64,000 nt of DNA from Microbacterium sp. EST19A (GTDB taxonomy: Bacteria > Actinomycetota > Actinomycetes > Actinomycetales > Microbacteriaceae), in the NCBI RefSeq assembly GCF_019969685.1, contig NZ_JAHXYZ010000001.1, positions 1,736,001 through 1,800,000 on the forward strand, written 5' to 3'. Positions within the stretch are counted from its first letter, which is position 1, and the number at the start of each line of letters is the position of its first letter. This document shows, one piece after another, positions 7,026 through 14,578 of the stretch. A program made the translations under genes and the position numbers. The notes beneath the pieces are model-generated. The model had not been told where the DNA came from. It did no database searches and saw only the letters and a list, made by a program, of their open reading frames with translations.

Positions 7026-8342
7026 ATGCGTTACTCCTCACCAGTCCTCTCCCGCCTCGACGGGTCGTTCCACCACCTCAAGACCCCGCTGATCGACGCA
7101 CCGGCGGCGCAGCGCGATCCGGCCGTGATCGAGACCGTGACGAACATGCTCGCCGACATCCGCGAGCGCGGGCTCGACGCTGTGCTCGATTACGCGCGCA
7201 AGCTCGACAACTACCAGGGCACCGACATCGAGCTCACCGCCGAGCAGATCGCGACCAGCGGTGACCGCCTCGCCCCCGACCTGAAGGCCGCGATCGAGCT
7301 GGGCGCCGCGCGTACCCAGGCGTTCGCGAAGGTCTCCCGGGAGCATCTCAGCGACTTCGAGACCGAGCTGGTTCCCGGCATCGTCACCGGAGCCAAGTAC
7401 ATCCCCGTCTCGCGCGTCGGTGCGTACCTGCCCGCCGGACGCTTCCCGCTCACCGCGAGCGCCTTCATGACCGTCGGCGTCGCGAAGGCCGCGGGCGTCC
7501 CGACGGTGATCGCGTGCACGCCCCCGCAGCCCGACGGCAACGCGAACGACGCCGTCGTCTACGCCGCGCACCTTTCCGGTGTCGACCGCGTCTTCGTCAT
7601 CGGCGGAGTGCAGGCGCTCGCCGCCATGGCGTACGGCCTGCTGGGCGAGCTGCCCGTCGACATGCTCGTGGGCGCCGGCAACGCATTCGTCGCCGAGGCC
7701 AAGCGTCAGCTGTTCGGCACGGTCGCGATCGACCTGCTCGCCGGCCCGAGCGAGGTCGCCGTGATCTCCGACGAGACCGCCGACCCGGAGATCGTCGCCG
7801 CCGACCTGCTCGGTCAGGCCGAGCACGGCCCGAACTCTCCCGCCGCGCTCGTCACGACCTCCGAGGATCACGGTCGCGCCGTGATCGCCGCCGTCGAGCG
7901 TCAGCTCGAGACGCTGGCCACCGCCGAGATCTGCGGCCCAGCCTGGCGTGACTACGGTGTCGTCACCGTCGCGAAGGACCGCGAGACGGCCGCCGCTCTC
8001 ATGGACGATCTCGCGCCCGAGCACCTCGAACTGCTCACCGCCGACGACGACTGGTACCACGAGAACCTCCGCAACTACGGCTCGCTCTTCATCGGCCCGT
8101 GGAGCACCGTCGCCTACTCCGATAAGGGCATGGCCGGCACGAACCACGTGCTGCCGACCGCCGGCGGAGCCAAGCACAGCGCCGGCCTCTCGGTCTCGCG
8201 CTTCCTCAAGCCCCTCACCTACCAGCGCATCGCGCGCGAGGCGACGCCCGAGCTCGCCAACGCCGTGCAGGTCATCTCCGACTCCGAGGGCATGGCCGCG
8301 CACAGCGCGACCGCGACGATGAGGTTGGCAACGTACGAGTGA
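7026..8342 (+). CDS. HisD-superfamily dehydrogenase, second catabolic paralogue
   Basis: A 438-residue member of the histidinol dehydrogenase superfamily. The zinc and catalytic positions are kept: Gln264 and His267 (GQAEHGPNSP), Glu332-His333 (APEHLEL), Asp366 (SDKG) and His426 (AAHSAT). It differs clearly from the copy ending at 1404, so it is a divergent paralogue and not a recent duplicate. It stands alone, divergent from a LysR regulator, with a hairpin terminator behind it. No histidine-biosynthesis gene is near. A role in oxidising a polyol, amino alcohol or sulfonate-type alcohol to an acid is inferred. The start is probably leaderless: the -10 ends seven bases before the ATG. Confidence 0.88.
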   Translation: MRYSSPVLSRLDGSFHHLKTPLIDAPAAQRDPAVIETVTNMLADIRERGLDAVLDYARKLDNYQGTDIELTAEQIATSGDRLAPDLKAAIELGAARTQAFAKVSREHLSDFETELVPGIVTGAKYIPVSRVGAYLPAGRFPLTASAFMTVGVAKAAGVPTVIACTPPQPDGNANDAVVYAAHLSGVDRVFVIGGVQALAAMAYGLLGELPVDMLVGAGNAFVAEAKRQLFGTVAIDLLAGPSEVAVISDETADPEIVAADLLGQAEHGPNSPAALVTTSEDHGRAVIAAVERQLETLATAEICGPAWRDYGVVTVAKDRETAAALMDDLAPEHLELLTADDDWYHENLRNYGSLFIGPWSTVAYSDKGMAGTNHVLPTAGGAKHSAGLSVSRFLKPLTYQRIAREATPELANAVQVISDSEGMAAHSATATMRLATYE

Positions 8343-8362
8343 GTCTTGTGCTCTGAACGCCG

Positions 8363-8396
8363 GAAGTGCCCGTCACCGTGAGGTGGCGGGCACTTC
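8363..8396 (+). terminator. Hairpin terminator after the second hisD-like gene
   Basis: GAAGTGCCCG (8363-8372) pairs with CGGGCACTTC (8387-8396). The stem continues as CACC/GGTG around a short GTGA loop, with one wobble pair between the two parts, giving a 15-bp stem 20 bases after the stop. Confidence 0.8.
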
Positions 8397-8450
8397 TGCG
8401 TTCCGCGGGGCCCGGTTCCGCGGCATCCGGTGCCTTCGTGCGCCGCGGTA

Positions 8451-8523
8451 CGGATGTCGGGAGAAAGCACGGATGTCGGGAGGATTCGAGGACTTCACCC
8501 GATATCTGTGCAGGCTCCCAACA
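8451..8523. repeat. Doubled-arm hairpin element A
   Basis: CGGATGTCGGGAG occurs twice with a 19-bp period (8451-8463 and 8470-8482). After a 17-base centre come the inverted partners CCCGATATCTGTG (8498-8510) and CTCCCAACA (8515-8523). The differences from perfect complementarity are mostly G-U compatible on one strand, as if pairing is kept. The GAAAGCACGGATG join between the two left motifs recurs almost unchanged in the elements at 46231 and 48539. It lies between the hisD-like terminator and the arsR-type promoter. Confidence 0.8.
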
Positions 8524-8551
8524 GGTGGGCCGACGTGAGCCCGGAAAACAC

Positions 8552-8597
8552 TTGACATGCCCTCCGCTTCGCCCTAACCTACAACCAAATGGTTGTA
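8552..8597 (+). promoter_or_regulatory. arsR-type promoter with palindrome spanning the start codon
   Basis: TTGACA (8552-8557) and TAACCT (8575-8580) are exactly 17 bp apart. The palindrome TACAACCAAATGGTTGTA (8580-8597, 7-bp arms around AAAT) runs from the last base of the -10 across the ATG at 8589. No ribosome site exists and the predicted transcript starts at or within two bases of the ATG, so the mRNA should be leaderless. The site is a strong candidate for autorepression. Confidence 0.8.
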
Positions 8598-8957
8598 CAA
8601 AGAGAACTCAGCGAAGCGGAGGTCGACCGTGTGTTCCACGCACTGGCGACGTCGACCCGGCGCGACATCCTGCGTCGGACGATCGAGCGTGAGCAGTCCG
8701 TCTCGACCCTCGCCTCCGAATACGAGATGTCGTTCGCCGCGGTGCAGAAGCATGTTGCCGTGCTCGAAGCCGCGAACCTCATCGTCAAGCGCGCCGAGGG
8801 ACGCGAGCGGCTCGTCCGCGCGAACCCCGAGATGATCGCCCGCGCCAGGGCGCTCCTCGCCCGATACGAAGAACTGTGGCGGTCGCGCATCGCCCGGCTC
8901 GACGACCTGCTGGCGGAGCCGGCACCGACGCAGAACGAATCCAAGGAAGAGGACTGA
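8589..8957 (+). CDS. ArsR-family HTH regulator of the SRPBCC-linked type
   Basis: A 122-residue winged-helix regulator (VFHALATSTRRDILRRTIER; ASEYEMSFAAVQKHVAVLEAA as the recognition helix). It lacks the cysteine/histidine metal sites of ArsR/SmtB, as is usual for the subfamily encoded with AHSA1/SRPBCC proteins. The following SRPBCC gene starts three bases after its stop, so they form one operon. The palindrome across its own start codon suggests direct autorepression. The inducer is unknown and could be a hydrophobic ligand bound by the partner. Confidence 0.9.
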   Translation: MVVQRELSEAEVDRVFHALATSTRRDILRRTIEREQSVSTLASEYEMSFAAVQKHVAVLEAANLIVKRAEGRERLVRANPEMIARARALLARYEELWRSRIARLDDLLAEPAPTQNESKEED

Positions 8958-8959
8958 CA

Positions 8960-9937
8960 ATGCCTGTCACCGACGTCATCACCGACACCGAGAACCTGAC
9001 CATGACGGTCGTGGCCGACTTCGCCGCTCCCGTCGAGCGGGTCTGGAGCGCGTACAGCGACCCGCGCCAGCTCGAGCGCTTCTGGGGGCCTCCCGGATGG
9101 CCGGCCACCTTCAGCGAATGGGACCACACCGTGGGCGGTCACGCCGTCTACACGATGAACGGACCCCGCGGAGAGCGCTCGTCCGGCTCGTGGGAGTTCC
9201 TCGCCATCGACGCCCCGCACCGGTTCGAGGTGCTCGATTCCTTCGTCGACGAAGACGGCAAGCCGCTCGAGGGATTCCCGGCGCAGCGGATGTCGTTCGA
9301 CTTCGAGTCCACCGCCGACGGCACCCGCATGGTGACGACGAGCCACTTCGCCTCGGTCGACGCGATCGAGCAGGTCGTCTCGATGGGCCAGGTCGAGGGC
9401 ATCAAGCTCGCGATGAGCCAGCTCGACACCGTGCTGCAGGACCTCCGCGACTACGCGCAGGGCAAGGGCACGAACGTCGAACTGCTCGACGACGTGCACG
9501 TACGCATCACCCGCCTCGTCGAAGGACCGCGCGAGCTCGTCTGGCGCGCCCACAACGAACCGGAGCTCATGAAGCAGTGGCTGCTCGGACCCGACGGCTG
9601 GGAGATGACGGAGTGCGTCGTCGCCACCGAGGTCGGCCAGTCGTACCGAACCTCGTGGGCGCCGATCGGCGACACCGAGGGCCAGCCGTTCGGCTTCGAG
9701 GGCGAGACGCTGCTGGTCGACGCCCCGCGCCGGTCCGTGCAGACCGAGCGGATGATCGGGATGCCGGTCGAGACGCTCAACGACCTGAACCTCTATGAGG
9801 AGGACGGCGCGACGCTGATCACGCTCTACATCGAGTACCCCGACAAGGAGACGCGCGACATGATCCTCGCCACCGGCATGGCCGACGGCATGGAGGCCTC
9901 GTACGCCCGCCTCGAGAAGGAGCTGCTCGCCGTCTGA
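8960..9937 (+). CDS. Tandem SRPBCC (AHSA1-type) domain protein
   Basis: A 325-residue protein with two Bet v1-like SRPBCC/AHSA1 domains in one chain, about residues 10-160 and 172-325. Each begins with the family pattern: VVADFAAPVERVWSAYSDP with RFWGPPGW in the first, and ITRLVEGPRELVWRAHNEP with KQWLLGPDGW in the second. Such domains bind hydrophobic molecules in a deep cavity. The open frame extends upstream, but the ATG at 8960 has an AAGGAAGAGG site and follows the regulator stop. Most relatives have one domain; a two-domain fusion behind an ArsR-type regulator suggests ligand sensing, detoxification or stress. Confidence 0.88.
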   Translation: MPVTDVITDTENLTMTVVADFAAPVERVWSAYSDPRQLERFWGPPGWPATFSEWDHTVGGHAVYTMNGPRGERSSGSWEFLAIDAPHRFEVLDSFVDEDGKPLEGFPAQRMSFDFESTADGTRMVTTSHFASVDAIEQVVSMGQVEGIKLAMSQLDTVLQDLRDYAQGKGTNVELLDDVHVRITRLVEGPRELVWRAHNEPELMKQWLLGPDGWEMTECVVATEVGQSYRTSWAPIGDTEGQPFGFEGETLLVDAPRRSVQTERMIGMPVETLNDLNLYEEDGATLITLYIEYPDKETRDMILATGMADGMEASYARLEKELLAV

Positions 9938-9953
9938 GCGTTCAGTACTCAGG

Positions 9954-9991
9954 AGAAACCGGTCGATCCCCTCGAGGATCGGCCGGTTTCT
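9954..9991. terminator. Bidirectional hairpin terminator
   Basis: AGAAACCGG and CCGGTTTCT form the base, continuing through CGATCC/GGATCG, a 16-bp stem with one wobble and a six-base loop. It lies between the convergent SRPBCC and DUF3995 genes and can serve both. Confidence 0.85.
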
Positions 9992-9995
9992 GCCA

Positions 9996-10493
9996 TCAGG
10001 CCGCGGTTCTTCCTGAGTTGTGAACAGCAGAAAGGCGCAACCACGCGATGAGCGCCAGTCCCCAGACGAGGAAGAGCGGATCCCAGAGCAACGCGTGACC
10101 GATCATCGCCTGCCGGTCGTATCCGCCCTCGGGTCGCACGAGGCCGAGCAGCACGGCACCGCTCACCACGACGTTCGCGCCACCGTAGAGGATGAGCACG
10201 ACTCCGCCGATCGCGCAGACGGCACGCCAGAATCGCGCCCCGGGCATCCGGCCGTAGGCGACGGCGAGAGGAATGAGCGCCGCGAGCGCCTTGACGACCC
10301 CGATGCCGCCGAGCAACAGGCCCGCCTCGAGCGGGGACTCCTCGAGGGCCTCGACCGCCCACTGACCGACGGTCGGCAACAGCCAGCGACCCCCGAATGC
10401 CCAGTACAGACTGGATGCCGCGTGCAGAAGCCCGGCGACGCAGGCGACCCAGATGGCGGTCCTGGCGAGGGACGCGCTCCGCTCCTCGCTCAT
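9996..10493 (-). CDS. DUF3995-type membrane protein
   Basis: A 165-residue integral membrane protein with about four hydrophobic segments (AIWVACVAGLLHAASSLYWA; a central one near VVKALAALIPLAVAYG; AVCAIGGVVLILYGGANVVV; DPLFLVWGLALIAWL). GLLHAASSLYWAFGGRWLL followed by TVGQWAVE is the recognisable start of DUF3995 proteins, whose function is unknown. The frame is open to an upstream ATG at 10556, but the ATG at 10493 places the first membrane segment near the N-terminus as in relatives. It is a single gene, convergent with the SRPBCC operon. Confidence 0.8.
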   Translation of the reverse strand: MSEERSASLARTAIWVACVAGLLHAASSLYWAFGGRWLLPTVGQWAVEALEESPLEAGLLLGGIGVVKALAALIPLAVAYGRMPGARFWRAVCAIGGVVLILYGGANVVVSGAVLLGLVRPEGGYDRQAMIGHALLWDPLFLVWGLALIAWLRLSAVHNSGRTAA

Positions 10494-10586
10494 GCGCTCA
10501 CGGTACCCGTTCACCCGAACTTGTTGAGCCCCTCGCCGACGGATGCTGTCGCTCACACCTGCGAGGCGGGATAAAGTGGCGACACG

Positions 10587-11978
10587 ATGAGGATCACGCG
10601 CCGCACTCTGCTCATGGGCGCCGGAGTCGGTGCCGTCTCGGTGCTGCTGGCGTCGTGCACACCGGATCCGGAGCCCACTCCGACCCCCACGCCGACCCGC
10701 GACCCGCAGCCGCAGCCGGGTGTGCCGGAGCCGTCCGCTCGCCTCCGCAGCTCGTGGACCACCGACCCGTTCTCGTATGGCGCCGTGAGCTTCACCCCGG
10801 TCGGGGTCCTCGCCGAGACCCGGTCGCTGCTCGCCCGGCCCGTCGGCGACCGCGTCTTCTTCGCGGGCGAGGCGACGGATGCCGACGAGCCTGGCACGAT
10901 GCGGGGCGCGATCCGCTCCGGCGCGCGCGCCGCGGATGAGGTCGAGGACGTTGCGGCGTCAGGGGAGCGCATCGCCGTCATCGGTGCAGGGCTGGCCGGT
11001 GCGACGGTCGCGGCACGCCTCGTGGGGGCCGATATGCAGGTCACGGTCTTCGAGGCGCGTGACCGTATCGGCGGCCGCATCCATTCGGTGACCGACGACG
11101 CCTGGCCGATGCCGGTGCAGCTCGGAGCCTGGCTCTTCAGCGCGGCGGACGATGACCTGCTCCGGCGCATGGAGTCGTGGGACATCGGTGTGATCGACCT
11201 CGACGGCGCGCAGTGGCGCGCGCCCGAAGGCGATGTCGAACCGGTCGACGATCAGCCCCTGGAAGCCGCGATCGCAGAGGCCCAGGCGGGTCCGGCGGAC
11301 ATCGCGCTGACAGAGGCACTCGTCGCGGCCGGTGGCGACCCCGACGACCCGTCGACCGCCGCGCTTCTCTCCTTCCTGGCGACGTCAGCGGGAGCGGATG
11401 CCGCCGACCTCTCGAGCTGGTTCCCGCCTCTGCTGCCCTCCGACCCGGTCGAGGGCGCCGACGCAGTCGACGGTGCTGATGCCGTGCAGGGCGCGCGCGA
11501 CGACCTCACCCCGCTCGTCGAGGATGCCCTCGACGGCGTCAAGGTCTCGCTGTCGTCGCCGATCAGCAGGCTCGCCTACGACGACACCGGCGTGAGCGTG
11601 CGGCTCGGCACGGGCGAGGCCCTGTCGTTCGATCGGGTCATCGTGACCGTGCCGCTCGGCGTGCTGCAGGAACAGGATCTCGAGTTCGATCCGCCGCTGC
11701 CGTTCAGCAACCGCAACGCCATCGGCGCGCTCGGCATGGGTCGTATCGAGACGATCTGGCTGCAGTTCGACGAGGCGTTCTGGGACGTGGATGCGGCCGT
11801 CTGGCACACGGTGGGCGCCGATGTCGGCATCCGCACCTGGATCAACCTGCGGCCGGCGACGGGCGAGAACATCCTGGTGGGGATCGTCGGCGGTGCGGCC
11901 GCTGAGGAGTTCGCGGCGCTCGACGACACCGAGGCTCTCGAGTCGGCGATGGAGTCCCTCGCGATCTACGCGTCCTGA
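10587..11978 (+). CDS. Circularly permuted flavin amine oxidase, Tat lipoprotein
   Basis: A 463-residue exported flavoenzyme. Residues 1-24 combine a twin-arginine motif (TRRTLLM) with a lipobox ending at Cys24 (LLASC). A Pro/Thr-rich linker follows. Then come motifs that normally end an amine oxidase: SSWTTDPFSYGAVSF (55-69) and RVFFAGEATDADEPGTMRGA (89-108). Only after these comes the motif that normally begins the family, the dinucleotide fold RIAVIGAGLAGATVAARL (128-145) and FEARDRIGGRIHS (155-167). The protein ends at SAMESLAIYAS, where an ordinary member would continue into the W-x-DP segment. The order is thus a circular permutation in one uninterrupted frame. FAD binding and export in folded form are inferred. 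The substrate is unknown. Confidence 0.88.
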   Translation: MRITRRTLLMGAGVGAVSVLLASCTPDPEPTPTPTPTRDPQPQPGVPEPSARLRSSWTTDPFSYGAVSFTPVGVLAETRSLLARPVGDRVFFAGEATDADEPGTMRGAIRSGARAADEVEDVAASGERIAVIGAGLAGATVAARLVGADMQVTVFEARDRIGGRIHSVTDDAWPMPVQLGAWLFSAADDDLLRRMESWDIGVIDLDGAQWRAPEGDVEPVDDQPLEAAIAEAQAGPADIALTEALVAAGGDPDDPSTAALLSFLATSAGADAADLSSWFPPLLPSDPVEGADAVDGADAVQGARDDLTPLVEDALDGVKVSLSSPISRLAYDDTGVSVRLGTGEALSFDRVIVTVPLGVLQEQDLEFDPPLPFSNRNAIGALGMGRIETIWLQFDEAFWDVDAAVWHTVGADVGIRTWINLRPATGENILVGIVGGAAAEEFAALDDTEALESAMESLAIYAS

Positions 11979-12682
11979 CCCACGGACACGAGGGGCCGCG
12001 TCGTCTCGACCCGGTCCCCTTCATCCGGCTCGCGCCACTTCTCGCGCGTCGGCATCCGGCTGATCAGGACGAGCATCGCGGCGACCGCGGCGAACACGGC
12101 GAGGGCCACGCCCGAGAAGATGAAGAATTCCGCCGGCCCGCTCACCTGCCGCGGGTCGAGGAAGTAGTACGGGTACCAGCCGATGAGCGGCCCGCGCCAC
12201 AGCGTGAACACTCCCCAGATGACCGGATACGCCAGGGTGATCGGAACGACCCGCCACGGCACGGAACGGTGGCCCGGCGCGAGCGCCCACGCCGCGATCG
12301 TGCACGCGGGGAGCCAGAAGTGCAGCACCTGATCGGACCAGGGGACATCGATGCGGATGCCGCGCTCACCGCCCTGCCAGACCATCACGGCGAAGACGAT
12401 TCCGGCCGTGATCGTCCACGAGAGCACGAGCGCGAGGGCGACGGTCAGCCAGCGCGGATCCTCTGCACGCCGCAGCGCGATGACGCCCGCGACGATCAGC
12501 AGCACCACGAACGCGATGTTGGACTGGTTCGTCAGGTACGCGAAGAAGTTCTGGCTCGCGATCGTGTTCGAGGCGAGACCCCACGCCAGCCGATGGATCA
12601 GCGAGACCAGGCAGATGGCGGCCGCGCCCAGACGGAGCACGCCGAAGACCGTGCGGGCCTTCACCGTCGCGTCACCGTCCAT
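11966..12682 (-). CDS. Pr6Pr-family membrane protein
   Basis: A 238-residue polytopic membrane protein with about six hydrophobic segments. ASQNFFAYLTNQSNIAFVVL, SDQVLHFWLPACTIAAW and RGPLIGWYPYYFLDP are the recognisable loops and segments of the Pr6Pr (FAR-17a/AIG1-like) group, related to eukaryotic AIG1/ADTRP fatty-acid-ester hydrolases. Enzymatic activity in bacteria is not established. Its last 13 bases overlap the end of the convergent amine oxidase gene. No partner gene is evident. Confidence 0.82.
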   Translation of the reverse strand: MDGDATVKARTVFGVLRLGAAAICLVSLIHRLAWGLASNTIASQNFFAYLTNQSNIAFVVLLIVAGVIALRRAEDPRWLTVALALVLSWTITAGIVFAVMVWQGGERGIRIDVPWSDQVLHFWLPACTIAAWALAPGHRSVPWRVVPITLAYPVIWGVFTLWRGPLIGWYPYYFLDPRQVSGPAEFFIFSGVALAVFAAVAAMLVLISRMPTREKWREPDEGDRVETTRPLVSVGQDA

Positions 12683-12728
12683 GCCATCAGCCGAGTCTAC
12701 GGATCGGCGCCCGTGACCTCGCCGTTTG

Positions 12729-13118
12729 TCAGTGTCGAGGGGTGCGCGTCGACCAGAGGGCCAGCACGACGAGCACGGGCTGGAAGAACAGGCGCACGAA
12801 GCGCTTGATCTCGGTGTCGAGCCCGAAGCCGTCGCGGTGATGCATCCACTGCGCGAGGTTGCCCGGGAACACGGCGACGAAGAACAGCGCGGCGATGACG
12901 CCGACCAGTCCGCGGCGGCGACGGGCGAGCAGCAGCGCCGAACCCAGCGCGACCTCGGCCACGCCCGAGGCGACGACGGTCACGTCGGGGTCGAGCGGCA
13001 GCGACTCGGGCACCTGCGCCTGGAACTCCTCGCGCGCGAACGTGAGGTGCGAGACCCCGGCGAAGACGAGGGCTGAACCCAGGAAGAGGCGGCCGATGGT
13101 GCGGGCGGGAGTCGACAT
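12729..13118 (-). CDS. DoxX-like membrane protein
   Basis: A 129-residue four-helix membrane protein. The N-terminal segment RLFLGSALVFAGVSHLTFAR and the pattern PGNLAQWMHHRDGFGLDTEI are typical of small DoxX-like proteins (DUF4870/DoxX superfamily), proposed to act in redox or quinone-linked membrane processes. The ATG at 13118 gives a full-length protein. It stands alone between the Pr6Pr and RNase HI genes in the same direction. Function is not further defined. Confidence 0.8.
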   Translation of the reverse strand: MSTPARTIGRLFLGSALVFAGVSHLTFAREEFQAQVPESLPLDPDVTVVASGVAEVALGSALLLARRRRGLVGVIAALFFVAVFPGNLAQWMHHRDGFGLDTEIKRFVRLFFQPVLVVLALWSTRTPRH

Positions 13119-13148
13119 GCTGCGAGTGTACGCCGCAGCATCCGCTTG

Positions 13149-13874
13149 TCAGATGAGGCGGCGGAGCGCCTCTTCGAGCGACACGCCCTGCGCCTCGGCG
13201 CGATCGCGCAGCCGCGCGTGCTCATCGCCGGAGAGCGCGAGGCGCACCTCAATCGGGTCGTCGACGGGTGCGTCGAGACCGTCGAGCAGATCGGATGCCT
13301 CGGCCCAGAGCGTCTCGACCGGCGCGGCGGTGGCGACGGGCGCTGCGGGCGCGGCAACCGCAGAACTCGCGATCGGAGCGGATGCCGCGACGGCGGCCCC
13401 GGCATCCGTCGCTCTCGTGAAGCCGGGACCGCGGCGCGGCTCCTGCTTGTTCTTGTAGGCGGTGGCCGCCGCGTTCGCGCGCTCGTCGGCGGCCTCGTTC
13501 AGGTCGTCGCCGGCGTGCCCCTTCACCCAGGAGAACTGCACGTCGCGCCCGCGCATGGCTTCGTCGATGCCCTCGAGCAGGTCGCGGTTGAGCACGGGCC
13601 CGCCGTCGGACTTGCGCCATCCCTTGCGCTTCCACCCCGGCATCCACTTCGTCACCGAGTCGATCACGTAGCGGCTGTCGCACCAGATGTGCAGCTTCTC
13701 GTCGGTGCCCGCCGTCGCCTTCAGCAGCTCGAGCACCGCCTGCAGCTCGCCCTGATTGTTCGTTCCGTGCGCGGATCCGCCCGCTGCCCAGTTGTCATCG
13801 TCGATGTACCAGGCCCACCCGTTGGGGCCGGGATTGCCCAGGGCGGAGCCGTCTGCGGCGGCGGTGATCGTCAT
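13149..13874 (-). CDS. rnhA: Ribonuclease HI with C-terminal extension
   Basis: A 241-residue protein. Residues 1-140 are type 1 RNase H, which cleaves the RNA strand of RNA-DNA hybrids. The catalytic residues are present: Asp8 (AADGSALGNPGP), Glu43 (NNQGELQAV), Asp66 (IWCDSRYVID), His120 (VKGHAGDD) and Asp130 (NEAADERAN). After an Ala/Pro-rich linker (about 150-195) the last 40 residues (IEVRLALSGDEHARLRDRAE and on) look like a ribbon-helix-helix or Arc-like segment. This is an uncommon C-terminal extension; classical RNase HI has about 155 residues. The tail may bind DNA, but that is inference. Confidence 0.92.
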   Translation of the reverse strand: MTITAAADGSALGNPGPNGWAWYIDDDNWAAGGSAHGTNNQGELQAVLELLKATAGTDEKLHIWCDSRYVIDSVTKWMPGWKRKGWRKSDGGPVLNRDLLEGIDEAMRGRDVQFSWVKGHAGDDLNEAADERANAAATAYKNKQEPRRGPGFTRATDAGAAVAASAPIASSAVAAPAAPVATAAPVETLWAEASDLLDGLDAPVDDPIEVRLALSGDEHARLRDRAEAQGVSLEEALRRLI

Positions 13875-13925
13875 CCCTCCACCGTAGCCGGGGGTGGCCC
13901 GGATGCCGGACCGGCACGTGGGGTC

Positions 13926-14153
13926 TCAGTCGCCCGGTTCGTCCTCGGGTTCACGATCCGCGATCGTGACGGCATCGGGCGCGGGAGCCGCGACCGGGAA
14001 GACGATCGAGTTCACATCGACGCCGAGGCCGAGCGCCATCGGATCGACCGGCGGCGCCGTGTCGAGCAGGTCGGCGGCGCTCCGGTCGAGCGGTTCGGAC
14101 GGGAGGCCCGCCCACTGGTTCTCTTCTTCCTTGCGCTGATCGAACAGTCCCAT
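13926..14153 (-). CDS. Small acidic hypothetical protein
   Basis: A 75-residue reading frame beginning MGLFDQRKEEENQWAGLPSE and ending in an acidic tail (ADREPEDEPGD). Composition and codon use match neighbouring genes. No domain is recognised. A start at 14162 (MGRMGLF) is also possible; a longer start would run into the hairpin at 14164-14189. No ribosome site is visible. The gene is plausible as a short conserved Microbacteriaceae protein, but no function can be proposed. Confidence 0.5.
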   Translation of the reverse strand: MGLFDQRKEEENQWAGLPSEPLDRSAADLLDTAPPVDPMALGLGVDVNSIVFPVAAPAPDAVTIADREPEDEPGD

Positions 14154-14163
14154 ACGTCCCATT

Positions 14164-14189
14164 GTCGCCCCGCCGCGAGGCGGGGCGAC
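14164..14189 (-). terminator. 11-bp GC hairpin
   Basis: GTCGCCCCGCC and GGCGGGGCGAC pair perfectly around a GCGA tetraloop, 51 bases after the stop of the small secreted protein gene. It probably ends that transcript. It lies immediately upstream of the small acidic ORF. Confidence 0.75.
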
Positions 14190-14240
14190 CGGATTCACAC
14201 GGGATTGATCGGATGCCGGAAGAGCGGCGAACCCTCGGGG

Positions 14241-14504
14241 TCAGCCGATCGTGCGGTAGTGGAAGTAGTAGCCGCTGGCGGTGAAGCCGCCCTGCACCGG
14301 GTAGTACGTGCAGCCCTGGCTGATCTTCGTCCAGGAGGAGATGTAACCGGGGATCGCCGCCTGGCAGGCGGCCAGGCTGGAGAACGGACCGACACCCCAC
14401 TGCTGGCCCGCGGCCTGCGCCGGAGCAGGCCCCGCGAGCAGGAGGATTCCGGCGACCATGGCACCGGCGACGACAGTGGACACGCGCTTCTTCGCAATAG
14501 TCAT
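14241..14504 (-). CDS. Small secreted protein with two cysteines
   Basis: An 87-residue protein starting MTIAKKRVSTVVAGAMVAGI. It has a Sec signal peptide with a likely cut after APAQA, leaving a mature domain of about 55 residues. The domain holds exactly two cysteines (LAACQAA and SQGCTYY), likely one disulfide, and many aromatic residues (YYPVQGGF; YYFHYRTIG). The open frame upstream of 14504 has no signal peptide start, so the ATG at 14504 is chosen. The family is not recognised; such small secreted domains are common in actinobacteria. A GC hairpin follows. Confidence 0.72.
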   Translation of the reverse strand: MTIAKKRVSTVVAGAMVAGILLLAGPAPAQAAGQQWGVGPFSSLAACQAAIPGYISSWTKISQGCTYYPVQGGFTASGYYFHYRTIG

Positions 14505-14578
14505 ACCCCGGAGCCTAGGCACGGTCGGCTGCTGCAGGTATGGGCAGGGCTGCCCCGCGACCAGGACCGGAGGAGCGG

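Noticed and set aside
10587..11978. Two fused partial amine oxidase pseudogenes
   Set aside because: Each family motif occurs once, the frame is intact, and the ends meet exactly at the expected permutation point, so one permuted gene explains it better.
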